Of a stretch of DNA of 6,430 bases, positions 1-6,430 are shown piece by piece; position 1 is the first letter of the stretch, and every line of letters begins with the position of its first letter. A model generated the notes under the pieces. That model ran no database searches and was not told the DNA's origin. It was given only the letters and a program-made list of their open reading frames with translations. The position numbers and the translations under genes are program-made. This stretch comes from J061 sp003695725 [NCBI: Candidatus Schekmanbacteria bacterium] (GTDB lineage: Bacteria; Schekmanbacteria; GWA2-38-11): positions 1-6,430 of the forward strand of contig RFHX01000234.1 of assembly GCA_003695725.1 (NCBI GenBank), in the 5' to 3' direction.

Positions 1-50
1 ACCGTATGGAAAGCATAATTAGAGAATATGCAAAGAATTCTACGGTCTAA
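1..50 (+). CDS. possible C-terminal tail of an unidentified upstream gene
   Basis: One plus-strand frame (codons starting at base 3) is open from the window edge to a TAA at 48-50. It encodes a tail reading RMESIIREYAKNSTV. The other two plus frames stop within the first 21 bases. The mixed charged/helical composition is compatible with the end of a real protein, but fifteen codons are too few to identify a family or to exclude chance. If real, the gene runs in the same direction as the ilv cluster and ends 123 bp before ilvD. No strong terminator separates the two, so read-through is possible. Confidence 0.25.
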   Translation, partial: RMESIIREYAKNSTV

Positions 51-173
51 TTTTCACAAATAATATAAAAATCAGTTTTTTCCCTTCACCAATTATTAAT
101 ACTTGCATTGTATCTTCAGTTTGTTGTAGAAATCATTACAAAATCAATGAAATAGTCATATGGAGATTTCTTT
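51..173 (+). promoter_or_regulatory. AT-rich leader region upstream of ilvD
   Basis: This 123-bp non-coding gap is the only intergenic space in the window large enough for a promoter. TATAAA at 64-69 resembles a -10 box but has no good -35 partner. TTGCAT at 103-108 sits 18 bp before TAGAAA at 127-132, which is a poor sigma-70 match. An imperfect operator-like inverted repeat, TTGTA-N8-TACAA, lies at 124-141. The region is too short for a T-box, and I see no leader peptide rich in Ile, Val or Leu and no attenuator hairpin. GGAG at 162-165 is the ilvD ribosome binding site. The promoter location is an inference from position, not a recognised motif. Confidence 0.35.
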
Positions 174-1832
174 ATGAAAAGTAGAGAAGTAAAAGATGGA
201 ATAGAGAGAGCGCCTCATAGAGCGCTTTTTCATGCAACAGGAGTTAGAAAAAGCGATTTTAAAAAGCCCTTTATTGGTATTGTATCAAGTTTTACTGATT
301 TGATTCCCGGCCATATAGGAATGCGTGACCTAGAACGATTTGTAGAGAAAGGAGTCCATTCGGCAGGAGGCTACCCTTTTATTTTTTGCGTACCAGGCAT
401 TTGCGATGGCATTGCTATGGGGCATAAAGGAATGAGTTATTCACTACCTTCGAGAGAGTTGATTGCAGATATAATTGAGTCAGTTACTTTAGCCCACAGT
501 TTAGATGGCCTCGTTATGATTACAAATTGTGATAAGATTACCCCTGGTATGCTAATGGCGGCAGCAAGGCTCGATGTGCCTTCAATTGTTTTGACTGCAG
601 GACCTATGATCACAGGGAGACTCGAGAAAAAGAAGCTTTCCTTGGTAAGAGATACTTTTGAAGGTGTTGGAAGATGCAAAAGCGGAGAAATATCTTTGGG
701 AAAACTTGGCGAGCTTGAAATGGAAGCATGTCCCGGACCTGGCTCTTGTCAAGGGCTTTATACAGCTAATACAATGGCTTGCCTCACAGAAGCTATGGGT
801 ATGTCATTAAGCGGATGTGCAACAGGTCTTGCAGGATTGTCAAAAAAGAGAAGAATCGCCTTAGATTCAGGAGAAAGGATTGTTAAACTGATAAAGGATA
901 AAATTACACCAAGAAAAATTCTAAATATCAATGCTTTTAGAAATGCAATCATAGTTGATTTGGCTCTTGGCGGATCAACAAATACAACTCTGCATTTGCC
1001 TGCTATTGCTTATGAAGCAGGTGTAAATTTGAAGCTTGAGGAATTTGACAAGTTGAGCAAAAAAATTCCGCATATAACTCTTCTTGAGCCAGCAGGCAAT
1101 CATTATATGGAAGACCTTGAATATGCAGGAGGAATACCTGCTGTTTTGCATACTCTCAAAGATAAATTATATGACAATATTACTGTTTCCGGGCGAAGCA
1201 TAAAGGCAATAGCCAAATCTGCAAAAGTTTACGATAGGGATGTGATAAGACCCCTTTCAAAGGCATATCATACGGAGGGGGGATTGGCAGTTTTGAAAGG
1301 GACACTGGCACCTGATGGTGCAGTAGTCAAACAAGGTGCTGTTGTAGAATCAATGCTTAAATTCAAAGGTAAGGCGAAGGTTTTCGATTCAGAGGAGGAG
1401 GCAATCAAAGCAATTACGGGACAAAAAATAAAGGCAGGAGATGTTGTTGTCATCAGATATGAAGGTCCGCGCGGAGGCCCAGGGATGAGAGAAATGCTGC
1501 TGCCTACAGCGGCCTTAATAGGCATAGGTTTAGGCGATAAGGTTGCTCTTGTTACAGACGGTCGTTTTTCAGGTGGGACGAGAGGCCCGTGTATTGGTCA
1601 TATCTCTCCTGAAGCAGCAAGTGGAGGACCTATTGCCGCAGTCAAAAATGGAGATATAATATCTATAGACATTCCAAATAGAAAAATAGATCTTCTCATA
1701 AGCAAAGGTGAGCTCAAAAAGAGGCTGAGTAAAATAAAACACCCTAAAGCAAAAATTACTGAAGGATATTTGGCAAGATATGCCTCTTTTGTACAGTCTG
1801 CAAATACCGGAGCTATCGTTAAAAAGATTTAA
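174..1832 (+). CDS. ilvD: dihydroxy-acid dehydratase
   Basis: IlvD dehydrates 2,3-dihydroxyisovalerate and 2,3-dihydroxy-3-methylvalerate to the 2-keto acids of valine and isoleucine in the cytoplasm, using Mg and an Fe-S cluster. The protein is 552 residues, full length for the family. Visible landmarks are [10 protein letters not shown] (38-47), [12 protein letters not shown] (76-87), NCDKITPGM (118-126, with cluster Cys119, metal ligand Asp120 and the Lys121 that is carbamylated in this family), CPGPGSCQG (186-194), [13 protein letters not shown] (429-441) and [15 protein letters not shown] (462-476). Ser466 lies at the position of the proposed catalytic serine. The ATG start has GGAG eight bases upstream and the protein begins [19 protein letters not shown], as expected for the family N-terminus. 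Cys is absent from the PGH segment that carries a cluster ligand in the [2Fe-2S] class. It is the first gene of the ilv cluster. The related sugar-acid dehydratase Edd is less likely given context and length. Confidence 0.97.
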   Translation: MKSREVKDGIERAPHRALFHATGVRKSDFKKPFIGIVSSFTDLIPGHIGMRDLERFVEKGVHSAGGYPFIFCVPGICDGIAMGHKGMSYSLPSRELIADIIESVTLAHSLDGLVMITNCDKITPGMLMAAARLDVPSIVLTAGPMITGRLEKKKLSLVRDTFEGVGRCKSGEISLGKLGELEMEACPGPGSCQGLYTANTMACLTEAMGMSLSGCATGLAGLSKKRRIALDSGERIVKLIKDKITPRKILNINAFRNAIIVDLALGGSTNTTLHLPAIAYEAGVNLKLEEFDKLSKKIPHITLLEPAGNHYMEDLEYAGGIPAVLHTLKDKLYDNITVSGRSIKAIAKSAKVYDRDVIRPLSKAYHTEGGLAVLKGTLAPDGAVVKQGAVVESMLKFKGKAKVFDSEEEAIKAITGQKIKAGDVVVIRYEGPRGGPGMREMLLPTAALIGIGLGDKVALVTDGRFSGGTRGPCIGHISPEAASGGPIAAVKNGDIISIDIPNRKIDLLISKGELKKRLSKIKHPKAKITEGYLARYASFVQSANTGAIVKKI

Positions 1833-1838
1833 GTCTTC

Positions 1839-1844
1839 GAGGAG
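1839..1844 (+). promoter_or_regulatory. ribosome binding site supporting the TTG start of ilvB
   Basis: GAGGAG ends six bases before the TTG at 1851, an ideal Shine-Dalgarno distance. The frame has no ATG near the expected N-terminus, and the GTG at 1844 is in another frame. The TTG gives MKKGSEIIVECLERENV, which matches the usual acetohydroxyacid synthase N-terminus. This site therefore fixes the start. Confidence 0.75.
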
Positions 1845-1850
1845 TGGGAG

Positions 1851-3533
1851 TTGAAGAAAGGTTCTGAAATAATTGTAGAGTGCCTTGAAAGGGAGAATGT
1901 AAAGCATATTTTTGGACTTCCCGGAGCCGTGTTATGCGACGTGTACGATGTATTGCATGATTCTCCTATCGATTTTATCATTTGCAGACATGAACAAGCC
2001 GCGGCGCATGCAGCCGACGGTTATGCTCGCGTTTCAGGAAAGACAGGTGTATGTATGGTAACTTCAGGGCCGGGAGCCACTAATATAGTAACTGGTTTGG
2101 CAACGGCTTATATGGATTCTATACCGATGGTTGCTTTTACAGGGCAAGTTCCTACAACTATGATAGGCGATGATGCTTTTCAAGAAGCAGACATTGCAGG
2201 TATAACGAGAACAATTACAAAGCATAATTATCTCGTAAATGATATTAAGGACCTTGCAAGGATTATAAGGGAAGCCTTTTATATTGCCTCAACAGGAAGG
2301 CCTGGTCCGGTTTTGGTTGACCTTCCAAAGGATATTATACATTCAAAAACTAAATTTGAATATCCTGAAAAGGTTTCCATAAGAGGTTATAATCCAAATC
2401 TTAAGGGGCATCCAAAGCAGATTGAAAAGATTGCAGTAAAGCTTTCCGAGGCGAAAAGGCCTGTAATCTATATGGGTGGTGGAGTAATCTTGTCAAATGC
2501 AAGTAGAGAAGTTGAAGAGTTGGCACATATGCTCAATATTCCTGTAACTTCTACTCTTATGGGATTGGGTGGATTCCCTTCAAATGACAAGTTGTTTCTC
2601 GGAATGCTTGGAATGCATGGCACCTATTGGGCAAATATGGCGACAAATAATTCAGACCTGATTATTGCTTTGGGAGCAAGGTTTGATGACCGTGTTACGG
2701 GCAGGATTGATAAATTTGCACCTGATGCCACAGTTGTTCATATTGATATTGACCCCTCTGCAATAAGTAAAAATATCACGGTAGATATCCCGGTTGTAGG
2801 CGATGTTAAAGAGGTCCTGAAGCATCTGAACGAAGAAGTTAAAAAGAGGATTAAATCGAAACCCAAAAGGACTGAATGGTTCAAAGAGATTGAAAAATGG
2901 AAGGCGAAGCATCCCTTGCTCTATGGTGATGGAAAAAAAGGGTATTTGAAACCGCAATGGGTGATAGAAAAAATATCGGAATTGGCAGATGACAGTGCAA
3001 TAATAACGACTGATGTGGGCCAGCATCAAATGTGGACTGCACAGTATTTCAAATTTAAAAAACCGCGCACTTGGCTTACATCAGGCGGATTGGGAACGAT
3101 GGGATATGGACTTCCTGCTGCAATTGGTGCTAAAATGGCAAATCCAAAAAGTATTGTCGTCAATATTTCAGGAGATGGTAGTTTCCAAATGAATTGTCAG
3201 GAGATTGCGACTGCCAAGACTTACGGTGTCCCTTTTATTTCTATAGTTTTAAACAATAACAGCTATGGAATGGTAAGACAGTATCAAACTATATTTTATA
3301 AAAAGAGGTACTATGCCACTGATCTCGACTTTAATCCTGACTTTGTAAAATTAGCTGAAAGTTTAGGGGCTGAAGGGTATTATGTAGATGATGAAAAAAA
3401 ATTTATTGATATTTTCAAGAAATCATTGAAATCTAAATTGCCGGTTGTCATTGAAGTTAAGATAGAAAAGGATGAGAAAGTATTCCCAATGGTTCCGGCA
3501 GGTGGTTCTGTAAAGGATATTTTGGTAGATTAA
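1851..3533 (+). CDS. ilvB: acetohydroxyacid synthase (acetolactate synthase), large catalytic subunit
   Basis: IlvB condenses two pyruvates to acetolactate, or pyruvate with 2-ketobutyrate to acetohydroxybutyrate, using thiamine diphosphate (ThDP), Mg and FAD. The 560-residue protein has the three-domain ThDP-enzyme layout. The N-terminal domain has RHEQAAAHAADGYAR with catalytic Glu48, then GPGATN (73-78) and GQVP (98-101). The middle domain has the FAD-associated GARFDDRVTG (275-284), which marks the anabolic rather than catabolic AlsS type. The C-terminal domain has the ThDP/Mg motif GDG (441-443) to NNN (468-470). It starts with TTG after a good GAGGAG. Two channel positions are unusual: Val27 in LPGAVLCDVYD, where Ala is usual, and Tyr478 in MVRQYQ, where Trp is usual. 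The stop codon abuts ilvN (TAAATG), so catalytic and regulatory subunits are probably made together by translational coupling. Confidence 0.96.
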   Translation: MKKGSEIIVECLERENVKHIFGLPGAVLCDVYDVLHDSPIDFIICRHEQAAAHAADGYARVSGKTGVCMVTSGPGATNIVTGLATAYMDSIPMVAFTGQVPTTMIGDDAFQEADIAGITRTITKHNYLVNDIKDLARIIREAFYIASTGRPGPVLVDLPKDIIHSKTKFEYPEKVSIRGYNPNLKGHPKQIEKIAVKLSEAKRPVIYMGGGVILSNASREVEELAHMLNIPVTSTLMGLGGFPSNDKLFLGMLGMHGTYWANMATNNSDLIIALGARFDDRVTGRIDKFAPDATVVHIDIDPSAISKNITVDIPVVGDVKEVLKHLNEEVKKRIKSKPKRTEWFKEIEKWKAKHPLLYGDGKKGYLKPQWVIEKISELADDSAIITTDVGQHQMWTAQYFKFKKPRTWLTSGGLGTMGYGLPAAIGAKMANPKSIVVNISGDGSFQMNCQEIATAKTYGVPFISIVLNNNSYGMVRQYQTIFYKKRYYATDLDFNPDFVKLAESLGAEGYYVDDEKKFIDIFKKSLKSKLPVVIEVKIEKDEKVFPMVPAGGSVKDILVD

Positions 3534-4022
3534 ATGAAACATATTATTTCTGTATTGGTAGAAAACAAATTTGGTGTTCTTGCAAGAGTTGCGGGCCTTT
3601 TTTCAGCAAGGGGTTTTAACATCAAATCGCTCTCTGTTGGAGAAACGATTGACCCAACAGTTTCTCGAATGACAATCATATCGGCAGGCGATGACCAGAT
3701 AATAGAGCAGGTGATAAAACAGTTGAGACGCCTTGTTGATGTCATTAAAGTGACCGATTTGACAGGAGAAGATTATGTTGATAGAGAGATGGTTTTAATT
3801 AAAGTTAATGCAGAACCAAAGGTGCGTTCTGAATTAATGCAGATAATAGATATATTTAGGACAAAAATAATAGATGTTGCTCCACGCAGTTTTATTGTGG
3901 AAGCAACTGGAGACAATGACAAAATAAATGCCCTCATTGACTTGTTGAGGCCTTTCGGCATTAAGGAAATTGCCCGTACCGGATGTGTTGCAATGAGTAG
4001 AGGGAGCAAAAGCAAAAAATAA
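3534..4022 (+). CDS. ilvN: acetohydroxyacid synthase, small regulatory subunit
   Basis: IlvN binds and activates IlvB and confers feedback inhibition by valine in this family. The protein is 162 residues, typical of the IlvH/IlvN long form. An N-terminal ACT domain (about 2-77) contains VLVENKFGVLARVAGLF followed by SARGFNIKSLSV. Gly14 and Asn29 sit at the positions that in E. coli IlvH line the valine site and give valine resistance when mutated, so feedback control is probably intact. The C-terminal ACT-like domain (about 83-157) begins REMVLIKVNA and ends FGIKEIARTGCVAMSRG. The ATG immediately follows the ilvB stop. Only weak purine patches precede it (GGTAG at 3524-3528), so translation probably depends on ribosomes finishing ilvB. 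Confidence 0.96.
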   Translation: MKHIISVLVENKFGVLARVAGLFSARGFNIKSLSVGETIDPTVSRMTIISAGDDQIIEQVIKQLRRLVDVIKVTDLTGEDYVDREMVLIKVNAEPKVRSELMQIIDIFRTKIIDVAPRSFIVEATGDNDKINALIDLLRPFGIKEIARTGCVAMSRGSKSKK

Positions 4023-4043
4023 TTTAATGGAGGATTAATTGGT

Positions 4044-5048
4044 ATGCTTAAGATTTATCATGAAAAGGATGCTGACTTGAAGTTTCTAAAGAAAAAAACA
4101 ATCGCTATTTTAGGATATGGAAGTCAAGGCCATGCGCAAGCGCAAAATCTTAGAGATAGCGGGCTAAATGTCATAGTCAGCGAACTTAAAGGTTCAAAAC
4201 AATGGAAAGAGGCAAAAAAAGCCGGTTTTGAAGTTTTCGAAGCGGCTGAAGCAAGCGCAAAAGCAGATTATATTCAGGTATTGGTTCCAGACGAATTTCA
4301 AAGCTCCATTTATCACAATTCTATAAAGAACAATTTGAAGAAAGGAGATATTCTCGGTTTTTCTCATGGATTCAATATTCACTTTCATCAGATTGAACCT
4401 CCAGAAGATGTGGATGTTGTTATGGTGGCGCCTAAAGGCCCGGGACATCTTGTAAGGCGCCTATATACTGAAGGCAAGGGTGTTCCAGCATTGGTTGCTG
4501 TTCAGAATGATGCATCGAAGCAGGCAAAAAAGATTGCTCTAGCATATGCTAAGGGGCTTGGTGCGACAAGGGCAGGAGTAATCGAGACGACTTTCAAGGA
4601 AGAAACGGAAACAGACCTTTTTGGCGAGCAGGTAGTCCTTTGCGGAGGAGTTACGGAACTAATTCGAGCCGGATTTGATACTCTCGTTGAAGCAGGATAT
4701 CAGCCTGAAATCGCATATTTTGAATGTCTTCATGAACTGAAATTGATAGTTGACCTTATCTATGAAGGCGGTATTGCCAATATGCGCTATTCCATCAGCA
4801 ACACTGCGGAATATGGTGATTTGACAAGAGGCCCGCGTGTCATAACAGAGGAAACGCGTAAAGAGATGAAAAAGATTTTGAAGGAAATTCAATCAGGGGA
4901 ATTTGCACGGGAATGGATAAATGAGAATCAGGCAAATGGTCCAGTATTCAAAGCATTGAGAAAACAAGGAGAAAATCATTTAATAGAGGAAGTTGGCAAA
5001 AAATTAAGAGGAATGATGTCTTGGATAGGGAAGCCGGTTAACAAGTAA
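4044..5048 (+). CDS. ilvC: ketol-acid reductoisomerase, class I (short form)
   Basis: IlvC converts acetolactate or acetohydroxybutyrate to the 2,3-dihydroxy acid by Mg-dependent alkyl migration and NAD(P)H reduction. The 334-residue length is that of class I enzymes with a single knotted C-terminal domain. The N-terminal Rossmann domain has [13 protein letters not shown] (24-36). Expected active-site residues are present: His108 in SHGF, Lys131 in APKGPGH, Asp191 and Glu195 in DLFGEQ, Glu227 and Glu231 in ECLHELK, and Ser252 in [10 protein letters not shown]. The cofactor loop after beta-2 reads [10 protein letters not shown] (45-54) instead of the common NADPH-type VGLRxGSxSW. Glu47 and the missing Arg suggest a preference for NADH. 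A good GGAGG at 4029-4033 lies ten bases before the ATG. It stands between ilvN (21-bp gap) and psd. Confidence 0.97.
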   Translation: MLKIYHEKDADLKFLKKKTIAILGYGSQGHAQAQNLRDSGLNVIVSELKGSKQWKEAKKAGFEVFEAAEASAKADYIQVLVPDEFQSSIYHNSIKNNLKKGDILGFSHGFNIHFHQIEPPEDVDVVMVAPKGPGHLVRRLYTEGKGVPALVAVQNDASKQAKKIALAYAKGLGATRAGVIETTFKEETETDLFGEQVVLCGGVTELIRAGFDTLVEAGYQPEIAYFECLHELKLIVDLIYEGGIANMRYSISNTAEYGDLTRGPRVITEETRKEMKKILKEIQSGEFAREWINENQANGPVFKALRKQGENHLIEEVGKKLRGMMSWIGKPVNK

Positions 5049-5062
5049 TTTTGTGTGACGCA

Positions 5063-5698
5063 ATGCACATTCCGCTGGCAAAGGACGGGCTTCGATTTAT
5101 TATTCCTCTTGGAGTTGTTACATTTGCAGCATGGATAATCGAAGCTCCATATCCCTTAAATATGTTCCTAACATTGCTAACTTTTTTTGTAACCGCTTTT
5201 TTTAGAGATCCAGAAAGAAAAGTTCCAAAAGGTTCTAATCTGGTAGTTTCACCAGCTGATGGGACAATATTGAAGGTTGAAAGAATTAATGAAACACCAT
5301 ATATCAAAAATGGATGTATTATGGTGAGCATATTTATGTCAGTTTTCAATGTACATGTGAATAGAATGCCAGTTGAGGGGATTGTGGAAAAGATTATTTA
5401 TAGTTCGGGAAAATTTATTTCCGCATTTAAAGATAAGGCTTCCGCTGATAATGAAAAAAATGCTATAATATTAAATTCGGGAAGGCATAAAGTAGTGCTC
5501 GTACAGATTGCTGGTCTGATTGCAAGAAGAATTGTTTGTTGGGTCAAAGAAGGGGAGAAGGTAAAAGCTGGAGCGCGATTTGGGTTAATTCGTTTTGGGT
5601 CTAGAGTTGACATATATTTGCCCGATAATTTTGTGCCTTCAATCAAAGTAAAAGACAAAGTAAAAGCAGGTAAAACAATTTTAGGAACATTACAATGA
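5063..5698 (+). CDS. psd: phosphatidylserine decarboxylase proenzyme, short PSD-A type
   Basis: Psd decarboxylates phosphatidylserine to phosphatidylethanolamine at the cytoplasmic membrane. It self-cleaves at a Gly-Ser bond to give a small alpha chain with an N-terminal pyruvoyl group. From this ATG the protein is 211 residues, normal for the short class. The start MHIPLAKDGLRFI fits the family's I-A-x-x-G opening. Two hydrophobic segments (about 11-27 and 32-47) precede FRDPER. The self-processing triad is visible as Asp66 in SPADG, His98 in NVHVNRMP, and Ser180 in RFGSRVD, with cleavage between Gly179 and Ser180 (bases 5597-5602). An in-frame TTG at 5051, two bases after the ilvC stop, would add four residues. 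Neither start has a clear Shine-Dalgarno, so the choice is uncertain and coupling to ilvC is likely. The 3' end overlaps pssA. Confidence 0.94.
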   Translation: MHIPLAKDGLRFIIPLGVVTFAAWIIEAPYPLNMFLTLLTFFVTAFFRDPERKVPKGSNLVVSPADGTILKVERINETPYIKNGCIMVSIFMSVFNVHVNRMPVEGIVEKIIYSSGKFISAFKDKASADNEKNAIILNSGRHKVVLVQIAGLIARRIVCWVKEGEKVKAGARFGLIRFGSRVDIYLPDNFVPSIKVKDKVKAGKTILGTLQ

Positions 5699-6430
5699 GA
5701 AGAGGAATTTTTATTCTTCCGAGTCTATTTACGACAGGAAATGCATTATGTGGTTTCTACGCGATTATTGCGTCCATAAATGCAATAAACATTACGACAG
5801 GAAATGTTTTTTCAGTAGATAGGAAATGGATATTGAGGTCAGCTATTGCAATTATTCTTGGCGCATTTTTTGATGGTTTAGATGGAAGAGTTGCAAGAAG
5901 TACTAAAACAACTTCGAGATTTGGCTTGGAGTTTGATTCTCTTGCTGATTTATTGACCTTTGGTGTAGCACCTGCAATACTCGTATATGTTTGGGCTTTG
6001 AGGCCTTATGGGAAAATTGGGTGGGTTGCAGCTTTTTTGTATGTAATATGTACGGCATTGAGATTGGCAAGGTTTAATGTGCAGGCAACCGGCAAGAAAT
6101 CGAATTATTTTATAGGTCTGCCATCGCCTGCAGCAGCATCATTGATTGCAACACTTGTTATTTTTTATTTTTCTTATTGGGAATCAACAGAAGGTTTTTT
6201 CCGGTACAGAGCAATTATTTCAGTCGTTGCTGTTTATGTTGTTGCACTTTTTATGGTCAGTACTTTTAAATTTAGAAGTCTTGGCGGCATAGATTTTTCG
6301 AGAAGTAAGCCCTTTAATGTTTTGATAGGAATAATTCTTTTCCTATTTTTGATTTTGATGAAGCCTTCACTTATGTTTTTTGTAATATGTTGGGGATATT
6401 TTTTTGTTGCTCTATGCGAGGGTATCTATC
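5695..6430 (+). CDS. pssA: CDP-diacylglycerol--serine O-phosphatidyltransferase, 3' end missing
   Basis: PssA transfers the phosphatidyl group of CDP-diacylglycerol to serine, making the phosphatidylserine that Psd then decarboxylates. The ATG overlaps the psd stop (ATGA). The reading frame stays open for 245 codons to the window edge, so the C-terminus is lost. The N-terminus RRGIFILPSLFTTGNALCGF is the characteristic opening. The complete CDP-alcohol phosphotransferase signature D-x2-DG-x2-AR-x8-G-x3-D-x3-D lies at residues 60-85 (bases 5872-5949), with Asp60, Asp63, Asp81 and Asp85 as metal/catalytic ligands. ALRLARFN (121-128) and GLPSPAAA (141-148) are further subfamily markers. Several hydrophobic segments follow (about 89-102, 108-122, 145-164, 178-195, 212-226 and 229 to the end), consistent with the polytopic membrane type (class II) and not with the peripheral E. 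coli enzyme. PgsA is less likely given these motifs and the psd neighbour. Confidence 0.95.
   Translation, partial: MRRGIFILPSLFTTGNALCGFYAIIASINAINITTGNVFSVDRKWILRSAIAIILGAFFDGLDGRVARSTKTTSRFGLEFDSLADLLTFGVAPAILVYVWALRPYGKIGWVAAFLYVICTALRLARFNVQATGKKSNYFIGLPSPAAASLIATLVIFYFSYWESTEGFFRYRAIISVVAVYVVALFMVSTFKFRSLGGIDFSRSKPFNVLIGIILFLFLILMKPSLMFFVICWGYFFVALCEGIY

Noticed and set aside
67-80. AAAAA-TCAG-TTTTT hairpin followed by T and C, as a terminator of the upstream gene
   Set aside because: The stem is only five A-T pairs with no GC content, so it would not be a stable intrinsic terminator.
103-129. Possible leader peptide: TTG start, eight codons with one Ile and two Leu, then TAG
   Set aside because: Too short, no ribosome binding site, no run of Ile/Val/Leu codons, and no following terminator/antiterminator hairpins.
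51-173. T-box or other riboswitch controlling the ilv genes
   Set aside because: The space is too short, and no T-box consensus or stable stem set was found.
1844-1846. GTG as an alternative ilvB start
   Set aside because: It is out of frame with the IlvB coding sequence and falls within or next to the GAGGAG ribosome binding site.
1569-1907. Minus-strand reading frame of 112 codons across the ilvD-ilvB junction
   Set aside because: It lies opposite conserved coding sequence of both genes and has no ribosome binding site or recognisable domain. The other long minus-strand frames, for example 2652-3029 and 5038-5349, were dismissed for the same reason.
1-6430. A novel system, mobile element, CRISPR array or RNA gene
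   Set aside because: Every gene of significant length matches a well-known metabolic family. No repeats, transposase remnants, tRNA-like folds or foreign-looking segments were seen on either strand.

Overview
The window is one densely packed plus-strand gene cluster from an AT-rich bacterium. Five complete genes and one truncated gene are present: ilvD, ilvB, ilvN, ilvC, psd and pssA (cut off by the window end). The first four cover branched-chain amino acid synthesis from pyruvate/2-ketobutyrate to the 2-keto acids of valine and isoleucine, apart from the final transamination. The last two make phosphatidylethanolamine from CDP-diacylglycerol and serine.

Layout: bases 1-50 may hold the tail of an unidentified upstream reading frame. 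Bases 51-173 are an AT-rich non-coding leader. The genes then follow with very small junctions: ilvD-ilvB 18 bp, ilvB-ilvN 0 bp (TAAATG), ilvN-ilvC 21 bp, ilvC-psd 2 or 14 bp depending on the psd start, and psd-pssA a 4-bp ATGA overlap. No terminator-like hairpin was seen inside the cluster, so one polycistronic transcript is likely. At least one gene (ilvB) starts with TTG.

Organism: an ilvB-ilvN-ilvC-psd-pssA order, often followed by leuA, is known from Geobacter-like Desulfobacterota and some related phyla. The IlvD sequence also reads like the Geobacter type (SFTDLIPGH, short form of about 550 residues). The AT-rich composition is unlike Geobacter itself. I infer an anaerobic, Desulfobacterota- or Nitrospirota-like lineage, but the sequence alone does not settle this.

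Function: IlvB/IlvN form acetohydroxyacid synthase, IlvC reduces and isomerises its product, and IlvD dehydrates the resulting diol. PssA makes phosphatidylserine and Psd decarboxylates it.

This is mainly housekeeping metabolism and I see no new defence, mobile or regulatory system. The points most worth checking are at residue level. The IlvC cofactor loop has a Glu and lacks the usual phosphate-binding Arg, suggesting NADH rather than NADPH use. IlvB carries Val and Tyr where most anabolic enzymes have the Ala and Trp of the substrate/herbicide channel.
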